From Berkiella sp964502705 (GTDB lineage Bacteria; Pseudomonadota; Gammaproteobacteria; Berkiellales; Berkiellaceae), in contig CAZCXZ010000079.1 of NCBI GenBank assembly GCA_964502705.1, positions 1-15,970 on the forward strand: a stretch of 15,970 nt of DNA, written 5' to 3'. The notes below the pieces were generated by a model that saw only the letters and a program-made list of their open reading frames with translations, made no database searches and was not told the origin of the DNA. Of the stretch, positions 1-7,126 are shown piece after piece. The translations under genes were made by a program, and so were the position numbers. Each line of letters begins with the position of its first letter. The stretch's first letter is position 1.

Positions 1-264
1 CAATCTGATTTTATTAAAGATACCTGGTGGGTGGGTGAACAAGAAGCGGCCTCTATTCAAGGTGAAAGTAGTTTTGCGTTACGTAAACGCATGTTAACCA
101 CCTATGATGAAATCGAGAAAAAGCATCATGATGGTCATGTATTGATCGTTACCCATGGCATGCCATCAGCAGAACTTATTAATGGCCTGACTAAAACCAA
201 GGTTAAATTGGATCCTGCGCAAGTCTATTTAGTCCCCTTAGCGGATCGCAATGGTTTAGGATAA
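1..264 (+). CDS. Histidine phosphatase (phosphoglycerate-mutase-like) family protein, 3' end only
   Basis: The frame is open from base 1, so the gene begins upstream; 87 codons plus TAA are visible. The fragment has the C-terminal signature of the phosphoglycerate-mutase-like superfamily: a GES segment (residues about 21-23), an amphipathic helix (LRKRMLTTYDEI), then a buried strand and loop GHVLIVTHGMPSAELI. The His of VTHG (codon at 154-156) corresponds to the second catalytic histidine of the family. The N-terminal RHG motif that carries the phosphorylated histidine is outside the window, so substrate and exact subfamily cannot be told. Such enzymes are usually small cytosolic phosphatases or mutases. 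An internal GTG at 31 is not a likely start because the same frame continues upstream with sensible residues. The family call is a motif-based inference. Confidence 0.68.
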   Translation, partial: QSDFIKDTWWVGEQEAASIQGESSFALRKRMLTTYDEIEKKHHDGHVLIVTHGMPSAELINGLTKTKVKLDPAQVYLVPLADRNGLG

Positions 265-305
265 CCGTAGTGCATCAAGGATTATATCCAGTTGCAGACA
301 AAATG

Positions 306-350
306 CCTTGTTGTTAACCTGATTTTACTCTGAATCTGTTAACGGCAAGG
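306..350 (+). promoter_or_regulatory. Hairpin that covers the ribosome binding site of the 355 gene
   Basis: Bases 306-318 (CCTTGTTGTTAAC) pair with 338-350 (GTTAACGGCAAGG) as a 13-bp stem with two G-U wobbles. Inside the loop, 321-324 (GATT) pairs with 333-336 (AATC), leaving a small apical loop. The 3' arm contains the AAGG that serves as Shine-Dalgarno sequence for the ATG at 355. When folded, the ribosome site is hidden. No T-run follows, so this does not look like an intrinsic terminator. A translational control role is an inference; a DNA dyad for a protein is the alternative. Confidence 0.5.
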
Positions 351-354
351 GATT

Positions 355-774
355 ATGTTGTTAAAAACAGTTAAAGAAGCTGGCAGAATCATTCTCAGCT
401 TAGGAACTAGCGTGCTATTTGGGGTTATTGGAGGCTTTGCTTTTCTTGCCAAAGATCGCTTTGAATGTGCAACAAGTCATATCGATCCGGGCGTGACATT
501 TGACTTTGGTAAACTTAATTATACCGAATTGATGCAAATGTTTCTTAATCACAATGGCACCATCCAATTACCGATTGAAATTCATCCAACAGTGGATCTT
601 GGCAGCTGTGAAACACCCTTGATAGTGGGTGCGCTGGTTGGAGCAGGCGCAGGAACACTGTGGCTGTCTGCCCTCTATGCGCAGCAATGTCAGAAGCAGC
701 GCGCAAATCGAATGTTGTTAAGCAACGAGCAGTACCAGTATGGACCTGAGCGACGTGCTTTACTCGAGGTTTAG
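355..774 (+). CDS. Small membrane protein of unknown function (two predicted helices)
   Basis: The product has 139 residues and starts at ATG 355, four bases after an AAGG ribosome site. I do not recognise a family. Two hydrophobic segments are clear: residues about 8-32 (GRIILSLGTSVLFGVIGGFAFLA) and about 88-108, the latter rich in small residues (GALVGAGAGTL), which favours close helix packing. Between them lies a roughly 55-residue loop with two cysteines (in ECATS and GSCET) that could form a disulfide if it faces the periplasm. The C-terminal tail is polar and charged. It stands alone between the phosphatase fragment (90-nt gap) and the operon that begins at 885, and its ribosome site lies in a hairpin. 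That the gene is real is likely from its start signal and the regular helix pattern; its function is unknown. Confidence 0.65.
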   Translation: MLLKTVKEAGRIILSLGTSVLFGVIGGFAFLAKDRFECATSHIDPGVTFDFGKLNYTELMQMFLNHNGTIQLPIEIHPTVDLGSCETPLIVGALVGAGAGTLWLSALYAQQCQKQRANRMLLSNEQYQYGPERRALLEV

Positions 775-793
775 TCAGCGCAGTACGTCCTAT

Positions 794-869
794 TCATTTA
801 ATGATACAATCGGTTTTTTAATCGTTAAAGTTAAGTTTGTTTAAAAACTTAGCCAGTATCATTAAATGA
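794..869 (+). promoter_or_regulatory. Operator-like inverted repeat pair with extended -10 promoter, upstream of the 885 operon
   Basis: TCATTTAATGATAC (794-807) is repeated exactly in inverted orientation as GTATCATTAAATGA (856-869). The core TCATT-W-AATGA is itself an 11-bp dyad, so there are two copies (794-804 and 859-869) whose centres are 65 bp apart, close to six helical turns. The left copy overlaps TGATACAAT (802-810), an extended -10 element (TGn plus TACAAT), which would place the transcript start near 817. The right copy ends four bases before the Shine-Dalgarno sequence GAAGGG (873-878). Between the copies, 830-838 and 845-853 can form a 9-bp hairpin in the leader. Repressor binding with looping is an inference. 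Confidence 0.45.
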
Positions 870-884
870 TTTGAAGGGACTGTG

Positions 885-3686
885 ATGACTGAAAAAGAAC
901 AAACAGAGCTGCTTGCTGTTGAAGAGCAATTAGTTGCAATGACTGAAGCTTTTTTAACGGAGCTGGGTAGAGAAAGAGCCCAACGTGCTCTCAGTCGTGA
1001 TGCATCGCTGCAAAAAGATCTAACCATCGACAGTTTGGGTAAAGTAGAGCTGTTTCATAGAATTGAAGCACATTACGGTGTGGAACTCTCAGAAAGCGTG
1101 ATGATCCAAGCAGATTCCTTAACAGAACTTGCAAAAGCGATCATGGAAGCTAAAACAAGTGGTACGCAGATAAAACCAAAAGCGTTTGTTGCCAAGGAAC
1201 AAGAAACCCATTTTGATCCCCTACAAGCGAAAACCTTAGTTGAAGTGTTATTAAAACGCGCCGCAAAAGAACCTAATCGAGTCCATATCTTTTTACAAGA
1301 TGATGCTGGCAATGAGCACTCAATCACCTATGGTAAGTTGTTAGAGAATGCCAAAAAAATGGCACGTGGTTTACAAGAATGGAATATTGAAGTGGGCGAA
1401 ACGGTTGCTATCATGCTACCCACTTCTGAAGATTTCTTTTATACCTTTTTTGGGATTCTGTTGATAGGTGCTATACCCGTACCTATCTATCCACCGTTTC
1501 GGCCAGACCGCATTGAAGAATATGCAATGCGAGCTGCAAATATTTTAAAAAATGCTGAAGTACGTTTACTGATAACTTTCCAAAAAGCTGAACGATTGAG
1601 CGATCTCTTAAAGGTTTTTATCAGCAGTTTAAAAGGCGTAATCACCTGCGATTCGCTTAATAAAAACGAAGGGGATTATAAACCGGTTACTTTGCATGAA
1701 AAAATGCCAGGTTTAATACAATATACGTCTGGCAGCACGAGCTTGCCAAAAGGCGTGTTATTAACCCATCAAAACCTGTTAGCGAATATTCGCGGGATCG
1801 GGCAGGGTATTAAACTCACCTCGTCTGATGTCGCAGTCAGTTGGTTACCGCTTTATCATGACATGGGATTAATTGGTTCGTGGTTAACCAGTTTTTACCA
1901 TGCAAATCCTGTCGTCATTATGTCGCCTTTATCGTTTTTAAGCCGCCCAGAGCGTTGGTTGTGGACTATCCATTATCATCGCGCAACCGTGACTGGGGCG
2001 CCCAATTTTGCCTATGAACTGTGTGTGCGCCGCGTAGCAGATAAAGCACTCGAAGGACTCGATTTGAGCACTTGGCGGGTTTCCTTTAATGGTGCAGAGG
2101 CTGTTAACCCTAGAACCTTAGAAAGCTTTGTCAAAAAATTTGCCGCTTATGGCTTTAAAGACACTACTATGTATCCTGTTTATGGATTGGCTGAAACCTG
2201 CGTGGCATTGACCTTTCCTCCATTGAATCAGGTGCCCAAAATCGATTCGATTGATAGAGCGATTTTTCAAGCTGAACAACGTGCAGTTCCCACAACGGAT
2301 ACCGGTCCAAACAGTTTACAAATTGTTTGCTGTGGTAAACCCATTGCTCACCATGAAGTCAAAATTGTTGATGAAAATAGCCATGAAGTTGCAGAAAGAA
2401 CCGTAGGGAATTTGTATTTTCGCGGGCCATCCTCAATGCAGGGGTACCATAATCAACCAGAGGCGACTAAAGCGATTTTTCATGATGGTTGGTGGAATTC
2501 TGGCGATATGGCCTATATGGCAGATGGTGAAATTTATATTACCGGTCGCAAAAAGGACGTCATCATTAAGGCAGGGAGAAATCTTTACCCAGATGAGATT
2601 GAAGAAGCATCAGGACAAATCAATGGCGTCCGTAAAGGTTGTGTGGTGGCATTTGGCGTAACTGATCCTAAGTGGGGAACTGAAAAGTTAGTGATTGTTG
2701 CCGAAACCAAAGAAAATAGTAGTGTGCTACATAAAAGAATCATTTCAGAAATTACTGAAAAAGTGAATGTGGTATTAGGAATATTACCGGACGAAGTTTT
2801 ACTCGTTACACCTAAAACGATTGGTAAAACCTCAAGTGGTAAATTGCAACGCGCTGCCTGTAAACAAGCCTATTTGAATAATCAATTACGAAAAGCGCAT
2901 ATGCCGGTTTCTGTACAAGTCGCTAAAATTTACGTGAAAAGCTTGGCCGTTAAAGCGAGCAATGCAGTAGCTGTTTCTTTAAAAGCAATTTACAGTTTGT
3001 ATGTTGCTTTATTACTTGGAACGAGTGCATTGACCCTTTGGACAATGAGTTTGTTCTTAAAAGCGAAATCATTTGCTTGGGTATGCCAAAAATGGGCAAA
3101 ACTTGGATTAAAATTGATCGGCTGTCCTTTAAAAGTGACAGGTGCGGAACATCTAAAAGAACAAGGCACCTGTGTATATGTCGCTAACCATGCTAGTTAT
3201 ATTGATGCAGTTGTGCTGTTAGCGTTGTTGCCGCCGGGTGCGTCATTTGTTGCCAAGCGCGAACTACTTAAAGTGCCTTTTTTACGTAGCATTATGAAAA
3301 AACTTAATTACATCACGGTCAATCGAATGGATTTCTCAAGTAACCTGACCGAATCAAATGAAATTGCTGAGATGTTAAGGCAAGGTAAATCGGTCGCCTT
3401 ATTTCCTGAAGGAGGTTTTAGCTATGCGACAGGTTTGCGTCCCTTTAAATTAGGAGCCTTCAAAGTAGCCGTAGAGTCTCATACGAGCATTTGCCCGATT
3501 GCACTTGATGGCACTCGCCATATGATGCGTGGCGATAATCTTTTATTAACGCCGAAGAAAATCCATGTTTGGATTGGTGAAAGGATTTATCCTGTTTCCA
3601 ATCAATGGGATGAGGTGATGCGTTTGCACAATGAAGCTCGTAAAGTCATAGCAGAACATTGTGGAGAATCAGCGATTGACTATTAA
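885..3686 (+). CDS. Three-domain lipid enzyme: acyl carrier protein + acyl-AMP ligase + PlsC-like acyltransferase
   Basis: The product has 933 residues from ATG 885, six bases after AGGG; an in-frame GTG lies directly upstream at 882. Residue numbers here count from ATG 885. Order of domains: (1) acyl carrier domain, about 8-90, with the phosphopantetheine Ser50 in DSLGKVELF; (2) adenylate-forming domain, about 110-660, with the P-loop YTSGSTSLPKG near 283, LPLYHDMGLIG near 323, YGLAET, GDMAYMADGEIYITGRKKD and the C-terminal catalytic Lys in GKTSSGKLQRA near 650, resembling fatty acyl-AMP ligases; (3) a hydrophobic segment (YVALLLGTSALTLWTMSLFL), then an LPLAT/PlsC domain, about 755-925, with NHASYID (H-x4-D) and FPEGG. 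The logical reaction is activation of a fatty acid as acyl-AMP, loading onto the attached carrier, and transfer to a lysophospholipid or glycerolipid at the inner membrane. E. coli Aas has ligase and transferase in the opposite order and no carrier domain. The acceptor is unknown. It heads a probable four-gene operon. Confidence 0.88.
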   Translation: MTEKEQTELLAVEEQLVAMTEAFLTELGRERAQRALSRDASLQKDLTIDSLGKVELFHRIEAHYGVELSESVMIQADSLTELAKAIMEAKTSGTQIKPKAFVAKEQETHFDPLQAKTLVEVLLKRAAKEPNRVHIFLQDDAGNEHSITYGKLLENAKKMARGLQEWNIEVGETVAIMLPTSEDFFYTFFGILLIGAIPVPIYPPFRPDRIEEYAMRAANILKNAEVRLLITFQKAERLSDLLKVFISSLKGVITCDSLNKNEGDYKPVTLHEKMPGLIQYTSGSTSLPKGVLLTHQNLLANIRGIGQGIKLTSSDVAVSWLPLYHDMGLIGSWLTSFYHANPVVIMSPLSFLSRPERWLWTIHYHRATVTGAPNFAYELCVRRVADKALEGLDLSTWRVSFNGAEAVNPRTLESFVKKFAAYGFKDTTMYPVYGLAETCVALTFPPLNQVPKIDSIDRAIFQAEQRAVPTTDTGPNSLQIVCCGKPIAHHEVKIVDENSHEVAERTVGNLYFRGPSSMQGYHNQPEATKAIFHDGWWNSGDMAYMADGEIYITGRKKDVIIKAGRNLYPDEIEEASGQINGVRKGCVVAFGVTDPKWGTEKLVIVAETKENSSVLHKRIISEITEKVNVVLGILPDEVLLVTPKTIGKTSSGKLQRAACKQAYLNNQLRKAHMPVSVQVAKIYVKSLAVKASNAVAVSLKAIYSLYVALLLGTSALTLWTMSLFLKAKSFAWVCQKWAKLGLKLIGCPLKVTGAEHLKEQGTCVYVANHASYIDAVVLLALLPPGASFVAKRELLKVPFLRSIMKKLNYITVNRMDFSSNLTESNEIAEMLRQGKSVALFPEGGFSYATGLRPFKLGAFKVAVESHTSICPIALDGTRHMMRGDNLLLTPKKIHVWIGERIYPVSNQWDEVMRLHNEARKVIAEHCGESAIDY

Positions 3687-4391
3687 CGTCAGTTTTTATG
3701 AAATATCTGATATTGGGAAGCGTCCCAGTAATCAAGATGCATTAAAGCATTGGGTAACCCCCAATGCTTGCTGCTTTGTAGTTGCAGATGGGTTGAAGTT
3801 GCCTCAACGCATCTTTGTGATGCTTTTATTCATGAAGCCCCTTTTTATGCATCAGATATTTATGATAACCAACAACAAGGTTTGCAACGTTTTTTACGAA
3901 AATCCTCTGATTTAATGCAACAGCACATATTGGCTGAGCATGGCAATATCGATACGCATACCACTTTTGCCCTAGTGTGGCTCGATGATAAACAGCTACT
4001 GACAGCCCATGTTGGGGATTCACGAATTTATTGCGTTAAGCAGGATGCGGTAATTTGGCGCACGCCAGATCATTCTGCTGTGCAACCGTTATTTGAGGAA
4101 GGGAAAATAACAGATGATGAAATGGGTAGTCATCCATTACAAAACCAATTGCTAAAAACAGTGAATACTCGAGAATATACTCAACCCGACATCTTCTCGT
4201 ATCCACCACTTGCTGAAGACGAAACGCTCATTCTTTGTACAGATGGTTTCTGGGGCCCGACACCATTAGCTGAGATGGTGCGTTTAGCAAAACGTTCTGA
4301 TATCGCGGATGCCATTAGCCAGCGTGTACAGCAGTTGGTGTTAAACCCATTTTCTGATAATGTTACCGCTCAAGTTGTAAAACTAATATAA
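3661..4391 (+). pseudogene. PP2C-family Ser/Thr phosphatase, frameshifted in the DGxGG loop
   Basis: Two reading frames together make one PP2C protein. Frame A (from GTG 3661, or TTG 3676 with GGAG at 3662-3665) reads SDIGKRPSNQDA and FVVADG, which are the first two metal-binding segments. Directly after ADG (3784-3792) homology moves to the -1 frame, which continues EVASTHLCDAFIHEA and then GDSRIY, TPDHSAV, TDGFWG and SDNVTAQVV, ending with TAA at 4389-4391. Normal PP2C enzymes read roughly ADGMGGxxxGEVAS here, so about seven residues are missing as well as the frame, most simply explained by a 3n+1-base deletion. Frame A alone stops at 3915. The gene overlaps the 3' end of the acyl-ligase gene and lies 17 nt before the next one. 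A working enzyme would dephosphorylate Ser/Thr in a metal-dependent way. Sequencing error remains possible. Confidence 0.8.
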
Positions 4392-4408
4392 AGATAGAAT
4401 GAGTTATC

Positions 4409-5623
4409 ATGCTACAAGCACCTAGAGCTCCAGATATCCCTGATATTGAACGGTTCAATTTGACCCAGGTGAATAATCTTTTGCAACTTGCTGATCGTTT
4501 AATGGAGCCAGGTTGTCCTTACTTACACAAAGTTGGTTGCCACGAACCTGCATTCCTTTATTTTCTTCAAGAGCTAAATGATTATCTAAAATATCATCCT
4601 TCACAGTTTGAAGTGCTTATGCTTCAAACCAATTTAACGCTTAAGCGTATCCGTGAGACCTCAGCTTTACAATGCGAAATCGATCATGTTTGGGCGCGGC
4701 TCATAAAGTATGTCTTTATGAGTGGGAATGTCCTTGAATTGAATGACATTCGTATGAATTGCTGTCGTTCAATTTATTTAACGCAGCTTAAGAAGATTCT
4801 TGAAGAGGGCCTTTCGGTAACGATCAATCCCCAAACTAATAAACCATTATTTAGTTTTGATAAATTAAGTCGACCTGACGCACAAATGTCCTTTTTTGAA
4901 TTTATGGGGCAACTCTTAAAATCTGGTTTTGAAGCGAATGTCAGAGCAATTCATGATTTTCTATATTTGGCAAAGAAAGTAGCAAAATCACCAGGCAGTG
5001 GCATGAGTGTAGAGCAAATTGCAACGACGATTGCTCCTTGTTTGTTAAAGATGTTTTTTGCTGAAAAAGTGCTATGTCCGGTTGAGTCGCCTGAGCAAGA
5101 AACACCGCAAAAGAAAAAAGAATCACAATTTATGAGTGTGCTTCTGACATGTTTGTTACGTACCAATCGCTTTGATATGCCTTTTTCACCCATCCCATAT
5201 AAAGACTATAATCAGGCAGCTTTTGATGGACTATATCAAAATATTTTGCCTGCCATAACAGATCCATTTTGCCTTGTTGAGTGTGCAACGAGTACAAGTA
5301 AGCTGAGCGAGTTGTTTAAAAAAATGCAAGTTAAGGATAAAAACGTAACGCAAGTGGCAGTTCAGATACCGCTTGAATTACGTGCGGCACTCGCCATGAA
5401 GAATGAAGAACCAATTGTCAGAACAGCTTCATCTGACAAATTACTTAGCAGGGTGCCACGCAGCCGGCAATTAAAGCAACATGTCGGAGCAGAATTATTG
5501 GTGCCACAGAACGCATTGGTGTTTAGTGATTTGTCAGCATCAAGTACACCTGCGCCTGTCAATCCTGCCCCGCAGCAGTCCGCGGAGGAGCCTGAAAAAA
5601 AACTAAGCGTACATTTACAATGA
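4409..5623 (+). CDS. RhoGAP-like domain protein with acidic C-terminal tail; possible secreted effector
   Basis: The product has 404 residues. I do not recognise a close bacterial family, but residues about 20-215 follow the layout of a eukaryotic RhoGAP domain. A helix (VNNLLQLADRLMEPG) leads to PYLHKVGCHEPAFLYFLQEL, which lies where RhoGAPs have GIFRVSG plus the following helix; a helix with IDHVWARLIKYVFMSG is next; and FEANVRAIHDFLYLAKKVAKSPGSGMSVEQIATTIAPCLL matches the late signature (N-x-M-t-xx-nLa-xx-xaPxLl). The catalytic finger arginine would be Lys41, so GTPase activation is doubtful. The C-terminal part is low in structure, Pro/Ser/Gln-rich from 375, and ends EEPEKKLSVHLQ, resembling the E-block seen in Dot/Icm type IV effectors. 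It lies between the PP2C gene (17 nt) and a small gene (20 nt), same strand, probably one operon. No clear Shine-Dalgarno is seen. The fold assignment is an inference and needs a structural comparison. Confidence 0.6.
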   Translation: MLQAPRAPDIPDIERFNLTQVNNLLQLADRLMEPGCPYLHKVGCHEPAFLYFLQELNDYLKYHPSQFEVLMLQTNLTLKRIRETSALQCEIDHVWARLIKYVFMSGNVLELNDIRMNCCRSIYLTQLKKILEEGLSVTINPQTNKPLFSFDKLSRPDAQMSFFEFMGQLLKSGFEANVRAIHDFLYLAKKVAKSPGSGMSVEQIATTIAPCLLKMFFAEKVLCPVESPEQETPQKKKESQFMSVLLTCLLRTNRFDMPFSPIPYKDYNQAAFDGLYQNILPAITDPFCLVECATSTSKLSELFKKMQVKDKNVTQVAVQIPLELRAALAMKNEEPIVRTASSDKLLSRVPRSRQLKQHVGAELLVPQNALVFSDLSASSTPAPVNPAPQQSAEEPEKKLSVHLQ

Positions 5624-5643
5624 TGTCAAAATAGGAGATCGTA

Positions 5644-5997
5644 ATGAACCTAACTGGATTATTCGCAAGCAGCGCGCTTTATCAAGGCTGCAAAACATGG
5701 CTGCAAGCGACTAAGCGATTTATTCACTATCAATTTGGTGATTATTCACACGGCCCTTATTCAATGTCCGCTGAAGTAGATGAAACAGATTCACATGGTA
5801 ACAGTTTAGTTGAGCTAGCTAAACATGAAGAGTTAAGAGATATAGCCTTTTTTACGGCAAAAGGCCTTTTATATGGTTGGAGCACTTATAATTTCGTTAC
5901 AAATAACCCCAACCCAATTGATGTCGTTGTAGCCTGTGCAGCGATTGCAGAGACTTGTGGGTTTCAGATCAAGCCTAAACAAAGAAGAGCTATTTAA
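5644..5997 (+). CDS. Small protein of unknown function, last gene of the left operon
   Basis: The product has 117 residues. ATG 5644 follows a strong AGGAG ribosome site (5632-5636) at a normal distance, which supports the start. No family is recognised. The N-terminal third is amphipathic and aromatic (YQGCKTWLQATKRFIHYQFGDYSHGPYS), the middle is acidic and polar (EVDETDSHGNSLVELAKHEEL), and two weakly hydrophobic stretches follow (IAFFTAKGLLYGWSTYNF and PIDVVVACAAIAETCGF). The hydrophobic parts are too short for firm transmembrane calls. It ends in a basic tail (KPKQRRAI). The gene lies 20 nt after the RhoGAP-like gene, so cotranscription is likely. Its stop codon lies in a palindrome shared with the convergent aminotransferase gene; the two coding regions overlap by 8 nt. 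Confidence 0.68.
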   Translation: MNLTGLFASSALYQGCKTWLQATKRFIHYQFGDYSHGPYSMSAEVDETDSHGNSLVELAKHEELRDIAFFTAKGLLYGWSTYNFVTNNPNPIDVVVACAAIAETCGFQIKPKQRRAI

Positions 5998-6008
5998 AAT
6001 AGCTCTTC
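5984..6008 (-). terminator. Palindromic terminator shared by two convergent genes
   Basis: GAAGAGCTATTT (5984-5995) and AAATAGCTCTTC (5997-6008) are perfect inverted repeats around a single A; a realistic hairpin has about 10 pairs and a small loop. Read on the minus strand the hairpin is followed by TTTGTTT, fitting an intrinsic terminator for the sugar operon. On the plus strand no T-run follows, so termination there would be weaker. Both stop codons (TAA 5995-5997 on +, TAG 5992-5990 on -) are inside the palindrome. Confidence 0.6.
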
Positions 6009-7126
6009 ACACATTCACTGACATAAGTTACTTGTTCGTCACTAAGATACGGATGCATCGGTAGGCTAAGCACTTGCTGGCAAATTCTCTCGGTTACGTT
6101 AAGCTTTCCAGCGCTTGGGAAATGCTGATAGGCTGGCTGCATATGGAGTGGTTTGCGGTAGTAAACATTGCTAGGTACACCACAGTCTTGCAGATGTTGT
6201 GCTAAGCCATCGCGCGTTCCTTCAGGACACAAAACAGTATAAAGACCCCAAGCATGCGTGTAATCAGGTGCAACACTGGGTAGCTGTAAATTGTCTGGCA
6301 GAACCTTACAGTAAAGATTGGCAATCTCTTCACGTCTTTTACGCTCATTAGGAAATATCGCTAATTTTTCTAATAAAATCGCTGCTTGCATGGTATCTAA
6401 GCGGCTATTCATGCCGACATGAATATGATCATAGCGGTGTTGACCACAACCATGGTTACGTAACGATCGAATGGTTTGAGCTATTTCATCATCATTCGTA
6501 AAAATAGCACCACCATCGCCATAGCAGGCAAGAGGTTTAGAAGGGAAAAAGCTGGTTGATGTCATGACAGACAAATTGCCCACTTTTCTATCCTCGATGC
6601 CTCCACCGAAACTTTGTGCGGAATCTGCAATCACCCAGAGATTGTGCTTTTCAGCAATTTCATGAATAGCTGGGTAGTTTGCAGGTAAGCCAAACAAATC
6701 GACCGCAATAATCCCTTTAGGTGTTAAGTTATTATCCAGAGTTTCAATGGCCTGCAATAAATTTTGTGTGTCGATATTGAAGGTGATAGGGCATACATCA
6801 ATAAAAACAGGCGTTGCATTCGATTGTGCAATTACCTCTGCACTTGAAGCAAAGGTAAAACTGGGTACAAATACGGCATCATTAGGCCCAACTTTCTTGG
6901 CCATTAGCAGTAGTTTTAGTGCATCGGTGCCGTCACTGCAAGTAATGGTATGTTTTGCACCCGAATATTCGCTAAGCTTTTCTTCTAGTTTTGCCACTTC
7001 TGGCCCAAGAATATAAGCACCATGTTCAAGTACACGCTCCAGCACAGCAGGGATCTTGTTTTGTAATGCATGGCGTTGCGCTTGTAGATCGATAAATTCG
7101 ATCTTCGATATTGTATCTTTAAGCAT
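5990..7126 (-). CDS. DegT/DnrJ/EryC1/StrS-family (WbpE-like) sugar aminotransferase
   Basis: The product has 378 residues, the normal length of this PLP-dependent family. Visible landmarks: the N-terminal IEFIDLQAQ...ILGPEVAKLEEKLSEY, the cofactor loop SDGTDALK (about 64-71), ADSAQSFGGG with Asp168 and Gln171, and SFFPSKPLACYGDGGAIFTND with Lys197 as the internal Schiff-base lysine, then NSRLDTMQAAIL and SLPMHPYL near the end. The sequence is very close in style to WbpE, which aminates UDP-3-keto-GlcNAc uronic acid using glutamate; GnnB, which aminates UDP-3-keto-GlcNAc for 2,3-diaminoglucose lipid A, is an equally sensible role. It overlaps the upstream dehydrogenase by 8 nt (ATGCTTAA), which indicates translational coupling and a shared pathway. 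No acetyltransferase gene lies beside it. Family call is firm; substrate is inferred. Confidence 0.9.
   Translation of the reverse strand: MLKDTISKIEFIDLQAQRHALQNKIPAVLERVLEHGAYILGPEVAKLEEKLSEYSGAKHTITCSDGTDALKLLLMAKKVGPNDAVFVPSFTFASSAEVIAQSNATPVFIDVCPITFNIDTQNLLQAIETLDNNLTPKGIIAVDLFGLPANYPAIHEIAEKHNLWVIADSAQSFGGGIEDRKVGNLSVMTSTSFFPSKPLACYGDGGAIFTNDDEIAQTIRSLRNHGCGQHRYDHIHVGMNSRLDTMQAAILLEKLAIFPNERKRREEIANLYCKVLPDNLQLPSVAPDYTHAWGLYTVLCPEGTRDGLAQHLQDCGVPSNVYYRKPLHMQPAYQHFPSAGKLNVTERICQQVLSLPMHPYLSDEQVTYVSECVKSYFK

Noticed and set aside
3786..3796. Programmed -1 frameshifting as an explanation for the split PP2C gene
   Set aside because: The site GATGGGTTGAA is not an X-XXY-YYZ slippery heptamer, and the family's DGxGG loop residues would still be missing after a shift.
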